A DNA stretch of 6,006 nt from Enterobacteriaceae bacterium (GTDB taxonomy: Bacteria; Pseudomonadota; Gammaproteobacteria; Enterobacterales; Enterobacteriaceae). Made by a program: the position numbers and the translations under genes. The notes under the pieces are model-generated. The model saw nothing but the letters and a program-made list of their open reading frames with translations, was not told where the DNA came from and searched no databases. Positions 1-6,006 of the stretch are shown piece by piece. The stretch covers positions 1 through 6,006 of the forward strand of contig JALAGK010000258.1 in NCBI GenBank assembly GCA_022712475.1, given 5' to 3'. The first letter of the stretch is position 1; each line of letters starts with the position of its first letter.

Positions 1-240
1 GCACGTCTGGTATTCCTGCACTTCTTTAACCAGATACGGCGGCGCAGTGGTTTGCTGGAGGCGGGTTTTCAGCACATCCCGCCAGCGCGGTACGTCCCGC
101 GTGAGGGCATTCTTCAGGCGTGGGAATTTTTCAAAGAATATTGCCAACTGTGGGGCAGCCAGAAGTGCAATAATAATTTCTTCTATTAACTGTCCTTCAC
201 TGATGCCGAGGATGGCATCAAGGGCCGCGAGACTCAGCAC
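1..240 (-). CDS. viaA: ViaA, VWA-domain partner of the RavA ATPase (5' part only)
   Basis: The minus strand from 240 reads GTG CTG AGT and stays open to the window edge, giving 80 codons. The visible protein begins (M)[15 protein letters not shown] and continues through the segments [20 protein letters not shown] and [13 protein letters not shown], which resemble the N-terminus of E. coli ViaA/YieM (about 483 aa). The start is a GTG at 240-238 inside the end of ravA: the bases GTGCTGA hold both this start and the ravA stop, so the two genes are translationally coupled. E. coli ViaA carries a C-terminal von Willebrand A domain, with a metal-binding DxSxS motif, that lies outside the window. 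Known role: with RavA it forms a MoxR-VWA pair linked to Fe-S and anaerobic respiration proteins (Nuo, fumarate reductase) and to aminoglycoside sensitivity. Only the N-terminal helical region can be judged here. Confidence 0.95.
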   Translation of the reverse strand, partial: MLSLAALDAILGISEGQLIEEIIIALLAAPQLAIFFEKFPRLKNALTRDVPRWRDVLKTRLQQTTAPPYLVKEVQEYQTC

Positions 241-1730
241 TGGCGCGCCTGTTTAATCTGTGTCGCCACTGCCTGTAAGCTGGCCTCAATGCGCCCGAGC
301 CAGTCGGCCGGAATAAACAGGCATTTTTGCTGGTCGCTAAAGCGCTGGTGGTGGTGGTGGTAGCGCGCTTCAAGCTCATCAAGTTGCATAATAATTTCTT
401 CCGGAATGCCGTTCTGCTGCGTGCCTGGAAGCGCCAGCGGTGTGCCTTTGAGGCTGACATCACGAATCACAATGTGCTGCTCGGCGTCCACTTCCAGCGT
501 CAGCGGCTGGGCAAAACCGATTCCATTGAGTTTACCGCGGATCTCGCCGCCCTTTTGCAGCCACTGATCTAATGTGCTACGCACGATCTCAACGTGAATC
601 ACCTCCATATCGTGCAGGCGCAACGGCTGCGACAGCAACAGGGTAATGTTATCACCCTGTAGTGACTGCGGCAGCGTGTAGTGCGGCTTGCGGCTGAACA
701 TTCCACCGAGGCGCTCGACTTTAAGCGCACTACTGTCGGTGTGCTGTTGTTGAAGCTGGAGGCGACGCTGGTGGATAGCGCCAAGACGGGTCAGCATCTC
801 CTGCTGTTGCCAGGCGTGGTCGGTCATCAATAACTCAACCTGCTGGCTCATCAGGTTCATGGCGTTAATGTCGTGCCACAGACAGTCTTTGAGCAGAATC
901 AGGTCAATGGCCGCCACCTCGCTGCGCCCGCTAAAAAAGGCGCTGGCCTGGAGCAGGCGCAGTGCCTTTTTCCAGCGGCGGTCTGAAACGTATGGGGCTT
1001 GTGCCAGGGCCTCGAGTTGTTGGCGTAACTGGAAGATCAGTTCAAAAACGTCCCCCGGCAGCGCGACTTTGCCGATATCCTCCTGCCAGCGGTGATATTC
1101 ATCATCCGTGACTTGCAGTGCGGGTGGCACCGGGTTCTCATTTTCTGAATGCTGGCTGGTAAGCATGGCCTGGAAGTTACTTTTTTCCTGTACGCGGTCA
1201 AGCAACAGGCGGATCAACATGCGGTCATAGAGCGCTTCAAGACTGCTGTCGTCTTCCGGCAGTTCGTTGGAGGCTGCGACCAGCAGGCGCATGGGGATTT
1301 TTTCTTCCTGTGCGCCGTTACGAAATCGTCGCTCGTTAATCGCGGTCAGCAGTGTATTCAGGATGGCCGGGCCTGCCTTCCAGATTTCATCAAGAAACAC
1401 GATTTCTGCTTCTGGCAGATAGCCTGCGGTCAGTCGCTCGTAGCGGCCTTCGTCTTTCAGCGCCTGAATGGATAGCGGGCCGAACACTTCTTCGGGCGTA
1501 GAAAAGCGCGTCATCAGGTACTCAAAGGCTCGCGCGTTACAGAATGCGTACTTCAGGCGTCGGGCAATCAGACTCTTGGCAATACCGGGCGGCCCCAGCA
1601 AAAATACGCTCTCACCGCTTAACGCCGCCAGCAGGCACAGACGCACCGCATGGCTGCGCTCAAACAGACCAGTTTCCAGCGCCTGACTGAGCCGAGCAAT
1701 TCTTTCTGCTAATAAATGTGAGTGCGCCAT
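234..1730 (-). CDS. ravA: RavA, MoxR-family AAA+ ATPase (regulatory ATPase variant A)
   Basis: 498 residues, the length of E. coli RavA. Visible motifs: Walker A GPPGIAKS at 46-53 (Lys52), Walker B VFLDE at 111-115 (Asp114, Glu115), a sensor-1 Asn155 in VAASNELPE, and SDRRWKKA at 249-256, the likely sensor-2 arginine region. The AAA+ core fills about residues 1-300. The rest (about 330-440) corresponds to the LARA domain, which in E. coli binds the inducible lysine decarboxylase LdcI/CadA, with a helical region on either side. The cytoplasmic RavA hexamer acts with ViaA and, in a cage complex with LdcI, blocks ppGpp inhibition of the decarboxylase. The ATG at 1730 is chosen because [14 protein letters not shown] matches the family start. 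An in-frame ATG at 1790 would add 20 residues, but it lies upstream of the perfect -10 box at 1774-1779. A Shine-Dalgarno TAAGGA (plus 1744-1749) sits 13 bases before the start, which is long. One oddity is a His4 run at 458-461. Confidence 0.97.
   Translation of the reverse strand: MAHSHLLAERIARLSQALETGLFERSHAVRLCLLAALSGESVFLLGPPGIAKSLIARRLKYAFCNARAFEYLMTRFSTPEEVFGPLSIQALKDEGRYERLTAGYLPEAEIVFLDEIWKAGPAILNTLLTAINERRFRNGAQEEKIPMRLLVAASNELPEDDSSLEALYDRMLIRLLLDRVQEKSNFQAMLTSQHSENENPVPPALQVTDDEYHRWQEDIGKVALPGDVFELIFQLRQQLEALAQAPYVSDRRWKKALRLLQASAFFSGRSEVAAIDLILLKDCLWHDINAMNLMSQQVELLMTDHAWQQQEMLTRLGAIHQRRLQLQQQHTDSSALKVERLGGMFSRKPHYTLPQSLQGDNITLLLSQPLRLHDMEVIHVEIVRSTLDQWLQKGGEIRGKLNGIGFAQPLTLEVDAEQHIVIRDVSLKGTPLALPGTQQNGIPEEIIMQLDELEARYHHHHQRFSDQQKCLFIPADWLGRIEASLQAVATQIKQARQC
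346..360. repeat. TGG trinucleotide repeat (5 units) inside ravA
   Basis: Five tandem TGG units on the plus strand (CCA on the coding strand). Read in the ravA frame as CAC codons, they give Tyr-His-His-His-His-Gln at RavA residues 457-462, near the C-terminal helical region. My recollection of E. coli RavA has no His run at this place. This could be a small slippage expansion; each unit is a whole codon, so the frame is kept. Confidence 0.7.
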
Positions 1731-1773
1731 AATTGTGTCTGCATCCTTACCCGGTAATCGGCAAAAGAGGGCA

Positions 1774-1779
1774 ATTATA
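1774..1779 (-). promoter_or_regulatory. Candidate -10 box of the ravA-viaA promoter
   Basis: The minus strand reads a perfect TATAAT here. Transcription would start near 1767, giving a leader of about 37 bases before the ravA ATG. No -35 matching TTGACA is found 16-18 bases upstream (candidates such as ATCTAT or TCTATT do not fit). That would suit a sigma-S-type promoter; E. coli ravA-viaA is known to be sigma-S dependent. The base before the hexamer is T, not the C favoured by sigma-S, so the sigma assignment is inference. Confidence 0.5.
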
Positions 1780-1788
1780 ATCTTTTCC

Positions 1789-1802
1789 ATCTATGAATAG
1801 AT
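1789..1802. repeat. Short inverted repeat ATCTAT-GA-ATAGAT upstream of the ravA -10
   Basis: Two 6-base arms (1789-1794 and 1797-1802) are perfectly inverted around GA. On the minus strand it lies 9 bases upstream of the TATAAT, covering the spacer and the edge of the -35 region. A dimeric regulator bound here would block the ravA promoter, but the motif matches no operator I know and could be chance in AT-rich DNA. Confidence 0.35.
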
Positions 1803-1951
1803 AACGGACTGAATCAAAGAGTAACCTGATGTTTCTCTGGTCACTTTAACCAGACTCTGGGGTTCGATTTTCTTCTTAATCGTGCATACTGTGCGCCTTT
1901 TGCGGGCCTGTCGGGACGCTAAATCATCAGTATCTGAATAAAGATTAGTCT

Positions 1952-3820
1952 ATGAACACTGATAAAAAAGAGCCTCTACCCGCTATTACACTTGCGGCGA
2001 TTGGGGTGGTTTATGGCGATATTGGGACCAGTCCTCTCTATACCCTGCGCGAATGTCTGTCAGGGCAGTTTGGTTTTGGCGTGGAACGTGACGCGATTTT
2101 TGGCTTCCTCTCACTGATTTTCTGGCTGTTGGTTGTGGTGGTGTCTATCAAATACCTGACCTTTGTGATGCGGGCAGACAACGCTGGTGAAGGTGGGATT
2201 TTGACGCTGATGTCGCTTGCCGGGCGCAATACCTCGGCGCGCATGACGTCGGTGTTGGTTATTTTGGGACTCATTGGCGGCAGCTTTTTTTATGGTGAAG
2301 TGGTGATAACCCCCGCCATATCGGTGATGTCGGCCATTGAGGGGCTGGAAATTGCCGCCCCGTCGTTGGATGCGTATATCGTACCGCTCTCTATTGCGGT
2401 ATTGACGCTGTTGTTTGTTATCCAGAAACATGGCACCGGCCTTGTGGGTAAGCTGTTTGCGCCAATCATGCTGGCGTGGTTTCTGGTACTGGCGCTGCTG
2501 GGTCTGCGTAGCATTATTGGCAACCCGGAAGTGCTGCTGGCACTAAACCCAGCCTGGGCGGTGCACTTTTTTATTGAATATAAAGCGGTGTCGTTTGTGG
2601 CGCTGGGCGCGGTGGTGCTGGCTATCACCGGCGTGGAGGCGCTGTATGCCGACATGGGCCACTTTGGCAAACTGCCTATCCGTATTGCCTGGTTTACAGT
2701 GGTGCTGCCTTCGCTGGTGCTCAACTATTTCGGCCAGGGGGCGCTGTTGCTGAAATCACCGGAGGCGATCAAAAACCCGTTTTTCCTGTTGGCGCCTGAC
2801 TGGGCGCTGATCCCGTTGTTGATTCTGGCAACGCTTGCCACGGTCATTGCCTCTCAGGCGGTGATTTCTGGCGTGTTCTCACTGACTCGCCAGGCCGTAC
2901 GTCTGGGCTATTTGTCACCGATGCGCATCATCCACACCTCAGAGATGGAATCCGGTCAGATTTATATTCCGGTCATCAACTGGGTGCTTTATTTCGCCGT
3001 GGTACTGGTCATTGTCAGCTTTGAGCATTCCAGTAACCTGGCAGCGGCTTACGGTATTGCTGTTACAGGAACGATGGTGCTGACCTCCATTCTCTCCTGC
3101 ACGGTGGCAATCAAAAACTGGCACTGGAATAAGCTGCTGGTGGTACTTATTGGTATTGTGTTTTTGTGCGTGGACGTGCCGCTTTTCACCGCCAACGTAC
3201 AGAAAATTTTCTCCGGTGGCTGGTTGCCGCTGTGCCTGGGACTGGTGATGTTCATTATTATGACTACCTGGAAGAGTGAGCGGTTTCGCCTGCTCAGGCG
3301 CATGCACGAGCACGGCAATTCGCTTGAGGCACTGATTGCCTCACTGGAAAAATCGCCGCCGGTGCGCGTGCCGGGAACGGCGGTGTTTATGTCGCGTGCG
3401 CTAAATGTGATTCCGTTTGCGCTGCTGCATAACCTCAAGCACAACAAGGTGTTGCATGAGCGCGTGATTTTACTGACGCTTCGTACCGAAGATGCGCCTT
3501 ACGTACACAACGTGAAGCGTGTTTCTATAGAACAGTTGTCGCCAACCTTCTGGCGCGTAGTGGCGAGCTATGGCTGGCGCGAAACGCCTAATGTGGAAGA
3601 GGTGTTCCACCGCTGTGGCCTGGAAGGACTGAGTGGGCGGATGATGGAAACCTCATTCTTTATGTCGCACGAGTCGTTGATTATTGGCGACAGGCCGTGG
3701 TATCTGCGCTTGCGCGGGAAGTTGTTCCTGCTACTACAGCGCAACGCGCTGCGCGCGCCAGACCAGTTTGAAATACCACCAAACCGGGTTATCGAACTGG
3801 GAACCCAGGTAGAAATTTAA
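1952..3820 (+). CDS. kup: Kup, low-affinity potassium/proton symporter
   Basis: 622 residues, the same length as E. coli Kup (TrkD), and nearly identical over long stretches. It belongs to the KUP/HAK/KT family and sits in the inner membrane, importing K+ (and Cs+) with H+, mainly at low pH. The N-terminal family signature [16 protein letters not shown] is at 19-34. About twelve hydrophobic segments span roughly residues 12-440, followed by a hydrophilic cytoplasmic domain of about 180 residues (from [16 protein letters not shown] to ELGTQVEI). The acidic residues reported as important in E. coli Kup are all present: Asp23, Glu116 (YGEVVITP), Glu229 ([11 protein letters not shown]) and Asp408 (LCVDVPLF). 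The start ATG at 1952 gives the family N-terminus; its Shine-Dalgarno sequence is weak. The gene stands alone: ravA diverges upstream, and terminators separate it from rbsD. Confidence 0.98.
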   Translation: MNTDKKEPLPAITLAAIGVVYGDIGTSPLYTLRECLSGQFGFGVERDAIFGFLSLIFWLLVVVVSIKYLTFVMRADNAGEGGILTLMSLAGRNTSARMTSVLVILGLIGGSFFYGEVVITPAISVMSAIEGLEIAAPSLDAYIVPLSIAVLTLLFVIQKHGTGLVGKLFAPIMLAWFLVLALLGLRSIIGNPEVLLALNPAWAVHFFIEYKAVSFVALGAVVLAITGVEALYADMGHFGKLPIRIAWFTVVLPSLVLNYFGQGALLLKSPEAIKNPFFLLAPDWALIPLLILATLATVIASQAVISGVFSLTRQAVRLGYLSPMRIIHTSEMESGQIYIPVINWVLYFAVVLVIVSFEHSSNLAAAYGIAVTGTMVLTSILSCTVAIKNWHWNKLLVVLIGIVFLCVDVPLFTANVQKIFSGGWLPLCLGLVMFIIMTTWKSERFRLLRRMHEHGNSLEALIASLEKSPPVRVPGTAVFMSRALNVIPFALLHNLKHNKVLHERVILLTLRTEDAPYVHNVKRVSIEQLSPTFWRVVASYGWRETPNVEEVFHRCGLEGLSGRMMETSFFMSHESLIIGDRPWYLRLRGKLFLLLQRNALRAPDQFEIPPNRVIELGTQVEI

Positions 3821-3830
3821 GGGTTAAAGG

Positions 3831-3849
3831 GCCTCTTATTACGAGAGGC
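3831..3849 (+). repeat. Hairpin 1 after kup; stem shared with the terminator at 3989-4015
   Basis: GCCTCT (3831-3836) and AGAGGC (3844-3849) pair around a 7-base loop, 11 bases after the kup stop. It is not followed by a T-run (TTATGTGG), so it is a poor terminator alone and may instead protect the kup mRNA 3' end. The 19 bases match the terminator hairpin core at 3991-4009 at 16 positions, and all three differences lie in the loop region. Confidence 0.6.
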
Positions 3850-3862
3850 TTATGTGGCTGAC

Positions 3863-3896
3863 AAAGAAGGGAAAAACGTGGTTTTTCCTTCTTTTT
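3863..3896 (+). terminator. Rho-independent terminator of kup
   Basis: GAAGGGAAAAAC (3866-3877) pairs with GTTTTTCCTTC (3881-3891) across a GTG loop, with one bulged G. TTTTT follows at 3892-3896 and an A-rich flank precedes (AAA at 3863-3865, able to extend the stem). It lies 43 bases after the kup stop codon and reads in the kup direction. The stem is largely A-T, so efficiency may be moderate. Confidence 0.7.
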
Positions 3897-3905
3897 GGGC
3901 AGGCT

Positions 3906-3925
3906 AAAATCAACGCATTGATTTT
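3906..3925. repeat. AT-rich perfect inverted repeat
   Basis: AAAATCAA (3906-3913) and TTGATTTT (3918-3925) are perfectly complementary around CGCA. The stem has only two C-G pairs and the downstream bases are CCTTATTATTT, so it is weak as a terminator. It may act as a protein-binding site or as part of the kup terminator cluster. Confidence 0.4.
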
Positions 3926-3947
3926 CCTTATTATTTATTGAATGTCA

Positions 3948-3972
3948 TCCATCCTGTTTGCGACAAGATGGA
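3948..3972 (+). repeat. Stem-loop between the two terminators
   Basis: TCCATCCTGT (3948-3957) pairs with ACAAGATGGA (3963-3972) around TTGCG, with a single C-A mismatch, giving nine pairs out of ten. It is not followed by a T-run. Together with the terminator 16 bases downstream it would form a compact two-hairpin RNA 3' end. Confidence 0.5.
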
Positions 3973-3988
3973 GTTTGTCATCAGTCTC

Positions 3989-4015
3989 AAGCCTCTCATC
4001 ATGAGAGGCTTTTTT
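3989..4015 (+). terminator. Strong rho-independent terminator upstream of the rbs promoter
   Basis: AAGCCTCTC (3989-3997) pairs perfectly with GAGAGGCTT (4003-4011) around ATCAT, with six T at 4010-4015. This is the best terminator in the window. It stops plus-strand transcription before the rbs control region, either as a back-up for kup read-through or as the end of a small transcript of its own. The stem core repeats that of the hairpin at 3831-3849. Confidence 0.85.
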
Positions 4016-4054
4016 ATATCTGATTGCTGAATCGATCAGGCTTTTAAACACACG

Positions 4055-4066
4055 CGAAACGTTTCG
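4055..4066. promoter_or_regulatory. Upstream (distal) RbsR-type operator
   Basis: CGAAACGTTTCG is a perfect 12-bp palindrome with the AACGTT core typical of LacI-family operators. It matches the centre of the rbsD-proximal operator exactly, but its outer bases are not symmetric (G before, A after). Its centre is 80 bp upstream of the proximal operator's centre. RbsR is the likely ligand; PurR recognises a related sequence and cannot be excluded. Confidence 0.65.
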
Positions 4067-4078
4067 ATAACGATCACA
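4063..4078 (+). promoter_or_regulatory. Candidate CRP-cAMP site of the rbs promoter
   Basis: TTCGA-TAACGA-TCACA compares with TGTGA-N6-TCACA: the right half is perfect and the left half matches at 3 of 5 bases. The centre is at about -61.5 relative to a start at 4132, the classic class I activator position. It overlaps the distal operator by 4 bases. E. coli rbs is known to be subject to catabolite repression, so a CRP site here is expected. Confidence 0.6.
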
Positions 4079-4095
4079 CTTCTGTCAGGTTGCGG

Positions 4096-4125
4096 TTGTT
4101 TTCTGAACGTCGCCGTTATTACACT
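4096..4125 (+). promoter_or_regulatory. Candidate rbsD promoter
   Basis: -35 TTGTTT (4096-4101) and -10 TACACT (4120-4125) are separated by 18 bases. Both are weak, which suits an activator-dependent promoter. The start would fall at about 4132-4133, the first bases of the proximal operator, so a bound RbsR would block initiation. This placement also gives the CRP-like site its -61.5 spacing, which is why I prefer it to TTGCGG (4090-4095) with TTATTA (4116-4121). Confidence 0.55.
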
Positions 4126-4132
4126 TCTAATC

Positions 4133-4148
4133 AGCGAAACGTTTCGCT
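4133..4148. promoter_or_regulatory. Proximal RbsR operator
   Basis: AGCGAAACGTTTCGCT is a perfect 16-bp palindrome ending 14 bases before the rbsD ATG. It carries the same core as the RbsR operator of E. coli rbs. RbsR, a LacI-family repressor encoded at the far end of the operon, binds it without ribose and releases it when ribose is present. The site spans about +1 to +16 and ends just before the rbsD Shine-Dalgarno. Confidence 0.85.
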
Positions 4149-4162
4149 AATGGAGTAGAAAA

Positions 4163-4582
4163 ATGAAAAAAGGCACTGTACTTAACGCTGATATTTCTTC
4201 AGTGATTTCCCGCCTGGGTCATACGGATATGCTGACTATCGCAGATGCCGGTCTGCCCATCCCACATGGGCCGCAGCGTATTGATTTAGCGCTGACGAAG
4301 GGGATCCCCTCTTTTATACAGGTGCTCGAGACTGTGACGGCGGAAATGCAGGTTGAGGAAGCAGTGCTGGCCGCAGAGATTAAGCAGTACAATCCGGCGC
4401 TCCACGAAACGTTGCTTGAGCTAATCAGGCAGCTGCAACAACACCAGGGTAACACCATAGCTCTGCGCTACGTGACGCACGAGCAGTTTAAACAAGACAC
4501 GGCTAACAGCCGTGCGGTGATTCGCAGCGGGGAGTGTTCCCCGTATGCGAACATCATCCTTTGTGCTGGCGTAACGTTCTGA
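4163..4582 (+). CDS. rbsD: RbsD, D-ribose pyranase
   Basis: 139 residues, full length, and strongly similar to E. coli RbsD. It belongs to the RbsD/FucU sugar mutarotase family and is cytoplasmic, converting the beta-pyranose form of ribose to the furanose form used by ribokinase RbsK. Residues expected for the active site are present: His20 and Asp28 ([12 protein letters not shown]), His106 (THEQF), and Tyr128 and Asn130 in [10 protein letters not shown] near the C-terminus. The ATG at 4163 has GGAG at 4152-4155, spaced 7 bases, and gives the family N-terminus MKKGTVLN. It is the first gene of the rbs operon, directly behind the proximal operator, with rbsA starting 7 bases after its stop. 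No truncation or frameshift. Confidence 0.98.
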   Translation: MKKGTVLNADISSVISRLGHTDMLTIADAGLPIPHGPQRIDLALTKGIPSFIQVLETVTAEMQVEEAVLAAEIKQYNPALHETLLELIRQLQQHQGNTIALRYVTHEQFKQDTANSRAVIRSGECSPYANIILCAGVTF

Positions 4583-4589
4583 GGTCGGT

Positions 4590-6006
4590 ATGCAAGCACT
4601 CTTAGAGCTTAAAGGGATTGATAAATCCTTCCCCGGCGTGAAGGCGCTCTCGGGGGCCGCGCTGAACGTCTACGCTGGCCGCGTCATGGCGCTGGTAGGC
4701 GAAAACGGCGCGGGCAAATCCACCATGATGAAAGTGCTCACCGGCATCTATACCAAAGACGCCGGTTCATTGCTGTGGCTGGGTAAGGAAACCGCGTTTA
4801 ATGGGCCTAAATCCTCCCAGGAAGCCGGTATTGGCATTATCCACCAGGAACTGAACCTGATTCCCGAACTGACTATTGCTGAGAATATTTTCCTCGGGCG
4901 TGAATTCGTAGGACGTTTTGGGCGTATCGACTGGAAAAAGATGTATGCCGAAGCCGACAGGTTGCTGAAAAAGCTCAACCTGCGTTTTACCAGTCATCGA
5001 TTGGTGGGTGAGCTTTCTATCGGCGACCAGCAGATGGTGGAAATCGCCAAGGTGCTGAGCTTTGAGTCGAAGGTCATCATTATGGATGAGCCGACAGATG
5101 CGCTGACCGATACTGAAACCGAATCGCTGTTTCGTACCATTCGCGAGTTGAAAGCGCAGGGCTGCGGCATTGTTTATATCTCACACCGAATGAAAGAAAT
5201 CTTCGAGATTTGCGATGACGTAACGGTTTTTCGTGATGGCCAGTTTATTGCTGAGCGTGAAGTTAGCTCTCTTAGCGAAGATTCTCTGATTGAGATGATG
5301 GTTGGGCGCAAGCTTGAAGATCAATATCCGCATCTGGACAAAGCACCAGGTGAGGTGCGCCTGCGGGTGGATAACCTGTCTGGTCCAGGCGTACATGGCG
5401 TGAGCTTTACGCTGCGTAGCGGCGAAATTCTCGGTATTTCCGGCCTGATGGGCGCCGGGCGCACGGAGCTTATGAAAGTGCTCTACGGCGCACTGCCGCG
5501 CAGCGGCGGCTATGTGGCGCTGGACGGGCGTGAAGTTGTGACCCGTACGCCGCAGGATGGGCTGGCAAACGGCATTGTTTATATTTCTGAAGACCGCAAA
5601 CGTGATGGCCTGGTGCTCGGCATGTCGGTGAAAGAAAATATGTCGCTTACCGCCCTGCTCTATTTCAGCCGTGCGGGCGGTAGCCTCAGGCATAAAGATG
5701 AAGCGCAGGCCGTGGCGGATTTTATCCGCCTGTTCAACGTCAAAACGCCGTCAATGGAGCAGACTATCGGTCTGCTGTCCGGCGGGAATCAGCAGAAGGT
5801 GGCTATTGCTCGTGGGCTGATGACGCGCCCGAAGGTGCTTATCCTTGATGAACCCACGCGTGGCGTAGACGTTGGCGCAAAAAAAGAAATTTATCAGCTT
5901 ATTAACCAGTTTAAGGCCGAAGGACTGAGCATCATTCTGGTCTCTAGCGAAATGCCGGAAGTACTGGGAATGAGCGATCGCATCATGGTGATGCATGAAG
6001 GCCACA
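4590..6006 (+). CDS. rbsA: RbsA, ribose ABC importer ATP-binding protein (3' end cut off)
   Basis: 472 codons are visible of about 501 in E. coli RbsA; the window ends in MHEGH. It is the peripheral membrane ATPase of the RbsABC importer, working with permease RbsC and binding protein RbsB. Two fused ABC domains are seen. The first has Walker [10 protein letters not shown] at 37-45, Q-loop HQELN, signature LSIGD at 142-146, Walker B VIIMDE at 162-167 and a switch His199 (YISHRM). The second has a P-loop GLMGAGRTE at 285-293 with Arg291 in place of Lys, signature LSGGNQQ at 396-402, Walker B VLILDE at 416-421, and no His in the switch (SSEMPEV). This asymmetry is normal for sugar importers of the RbsA/AraG/MglA group. 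The start ATG has GAGG at 4581-4584, overlapping the rbsD stop. The frame is open throughout. Expression follows the rbs promoter. Confidence 0.97.
   Translation, partial: MQALLELKGIDKSFPGVKALSGAALNVYAGRVMALVGENGAGKSTMMKVLTGIYTKDAGSLLWLGKETAFNGPKSSQEAGIGIIHQELNLIPELTIAENIFLGREFVGRFGRIDWKKMYAEADRLLKKLNLRFTSHRLVGELSIGDQQMVEIAKVLSFESKVIIMDEPTDALTDTETESLFRTIRELKAQGCGIVYISHRMKEIFEICDDVTVFRDGQFIAEREVSSLSEDSLIEMMVGRKLEDQYPHLDKAPGEVRLRVDNLSGPGVHGVSFTLRSGEILGISGLMGAGRTELMKVLYGALPRSGGYVALDGREVVTRTPQDGLANGIVYISEDRKRDGLVLGMSVKENMSLTALLYFSRAGGSLRHKDEAQAVADFIRLFNVKTPSMEQTIGLLSGGNQQKVAIARGLMTRPKVLILDEPTRGVDVGAKKEIYQLINQFKAEGLSIILVSSEMPEVLGMSDRIMVMHEGH

Larger units (their letters stand above)
1731..1951. 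other. Divergent intergenic region between ravA and kup
   Basis: 221 bases hold the 5' ends of two divergent transcription units. The ravA-proximal part contains a TATAAT on the minus strand and a small inverted repeat. The kup-proximal part has a short hairpin: TCTGGT at 1836-1841 pairs with ACCAGA at 1849-1854 around a 7-base loop. I found no convincing sigma-70 pair for kup; CATACT at 1885-1890 and CTTAAT at 1875-1880 are weak -10 candidates without a good -35. The ribosome-binding site before the kup ATG is poor: only AAAG at 1940-1943 is suitably placed. No open reading frame of note and no recognised riboswitch. Confidence 0.6.

Noticed and set aside
1149..1475. Plus-strand open frame of 108 codons opposite ravA
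   Set aside because: It lies wholly antisense to a conserved AAA+ gene, shows no domain I recognise, and is explained by the codon use of ravA.
1728..1790. A longer RavA starting at the ATG at 1790 (518 aa)
   Set aside because: The added 20 residues do not belong to the family, the extra region contains the perfect -10 TATAAT, and [14 protein letters not shown] at 1730 matches the known RavA start.
1803..1951. Riboswitch or potassium-sensing leader upstream of kup
   Set aside because: Only a short 6-bp hairpin is present; nothing resembles the c-di-AMP riboswitch, which in any case controls potassium genes mainly in Gram-positive bacteria.
2290..3447. Minus-strand open frames of 106-144 codons opposite kup
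   Set aside because: Shadows of the kup reading frame; their compositions (Ser/Thr-rich or His/Gln-rich) are typical of reverse readings of membrane protein genes.
3906..3925. AT-rich inverted repeat as a third terminator
   Set aside because: The stem has only two C-G pairs and the bases after it do not form an uninterrupted T-run.
5442..5468. Degenerate P-loop (Arg for Lys291) in the second ABC domain of RbsA as a sign of decay
   Set aside because: The same substitution is found in intact RbsA proteins and is a family trait; the frame is open and all other motifs are present.
5181..6005. Minus-strand open frames of 170 and 84 codons opposite rbsA
   Set aside because: Antisense to an intact, highly conserved ABC ATPase; no recognisable domain or ribosome-binding site.

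Overview
The window is ordinary core chromosome of an enterobacterium (Enterobacteriaceae, gammaproteobacterium). The gene order viaA < ravA < / kup > / rbsD > rbsA > is the one flanking the ribose operon in E. coli and Salmonella. The proteins match the E. coli ones as I remember them in length (RavA 498 aa, Kup 622 aa, RbsD 139 aa) and mostly in sequence. Differences scattered through RavA, RbsD and RbsA suggest a related genus rather than E. coli itself; I cannot name the species.

Left part (1-1730, minus strand): the first 80 codons of viaA (VWA-domain partner) and the complete ravA (MoxR-type AAA+ ATPase), which form one operon. The two reading frames overlap by 7 bases, and viaA starts with GTG. 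A perfect TATAAT lies about 44 bases upstream of the ravA start. The 221-base divergent region 1731-1951 separates ravA from kup.

Middle (1952-3820, plus strand): complete kup, a low-affinity K+/H+ symporter, with all four key acidic membrane residues present but a poor Shine-Dalgarno sequence. It is followed by a 342-base gene-free interval. The first half holds four hairpins, two of them good intrinsic terminators, and the first and last share the same stem sequence. The second half is the rbs control region: two RbsR-type palindromes exactly 80 bp centre to centre, a CRP-like site overlapping the upstream one, and a promoter whose predicted start falls at the edge of the downstream one.

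Right part (4163-6006, plus strand): complete rbsD (D-ribose pyranase), then 7 bases later rbsA (the double ATPase of the ribose ABC importer), cut off by the window end after 472 of about 501 codons. Together they begin the rbsDACBKR operon for ribose uptake and phosphorylation.

I saw no mobile element, CRISPR, prophage, RNA gene of a known family or new defence-like system. The points most worth a second look are the paired rbs operators and the hairpin cluster after kup, which could end a small RNA.
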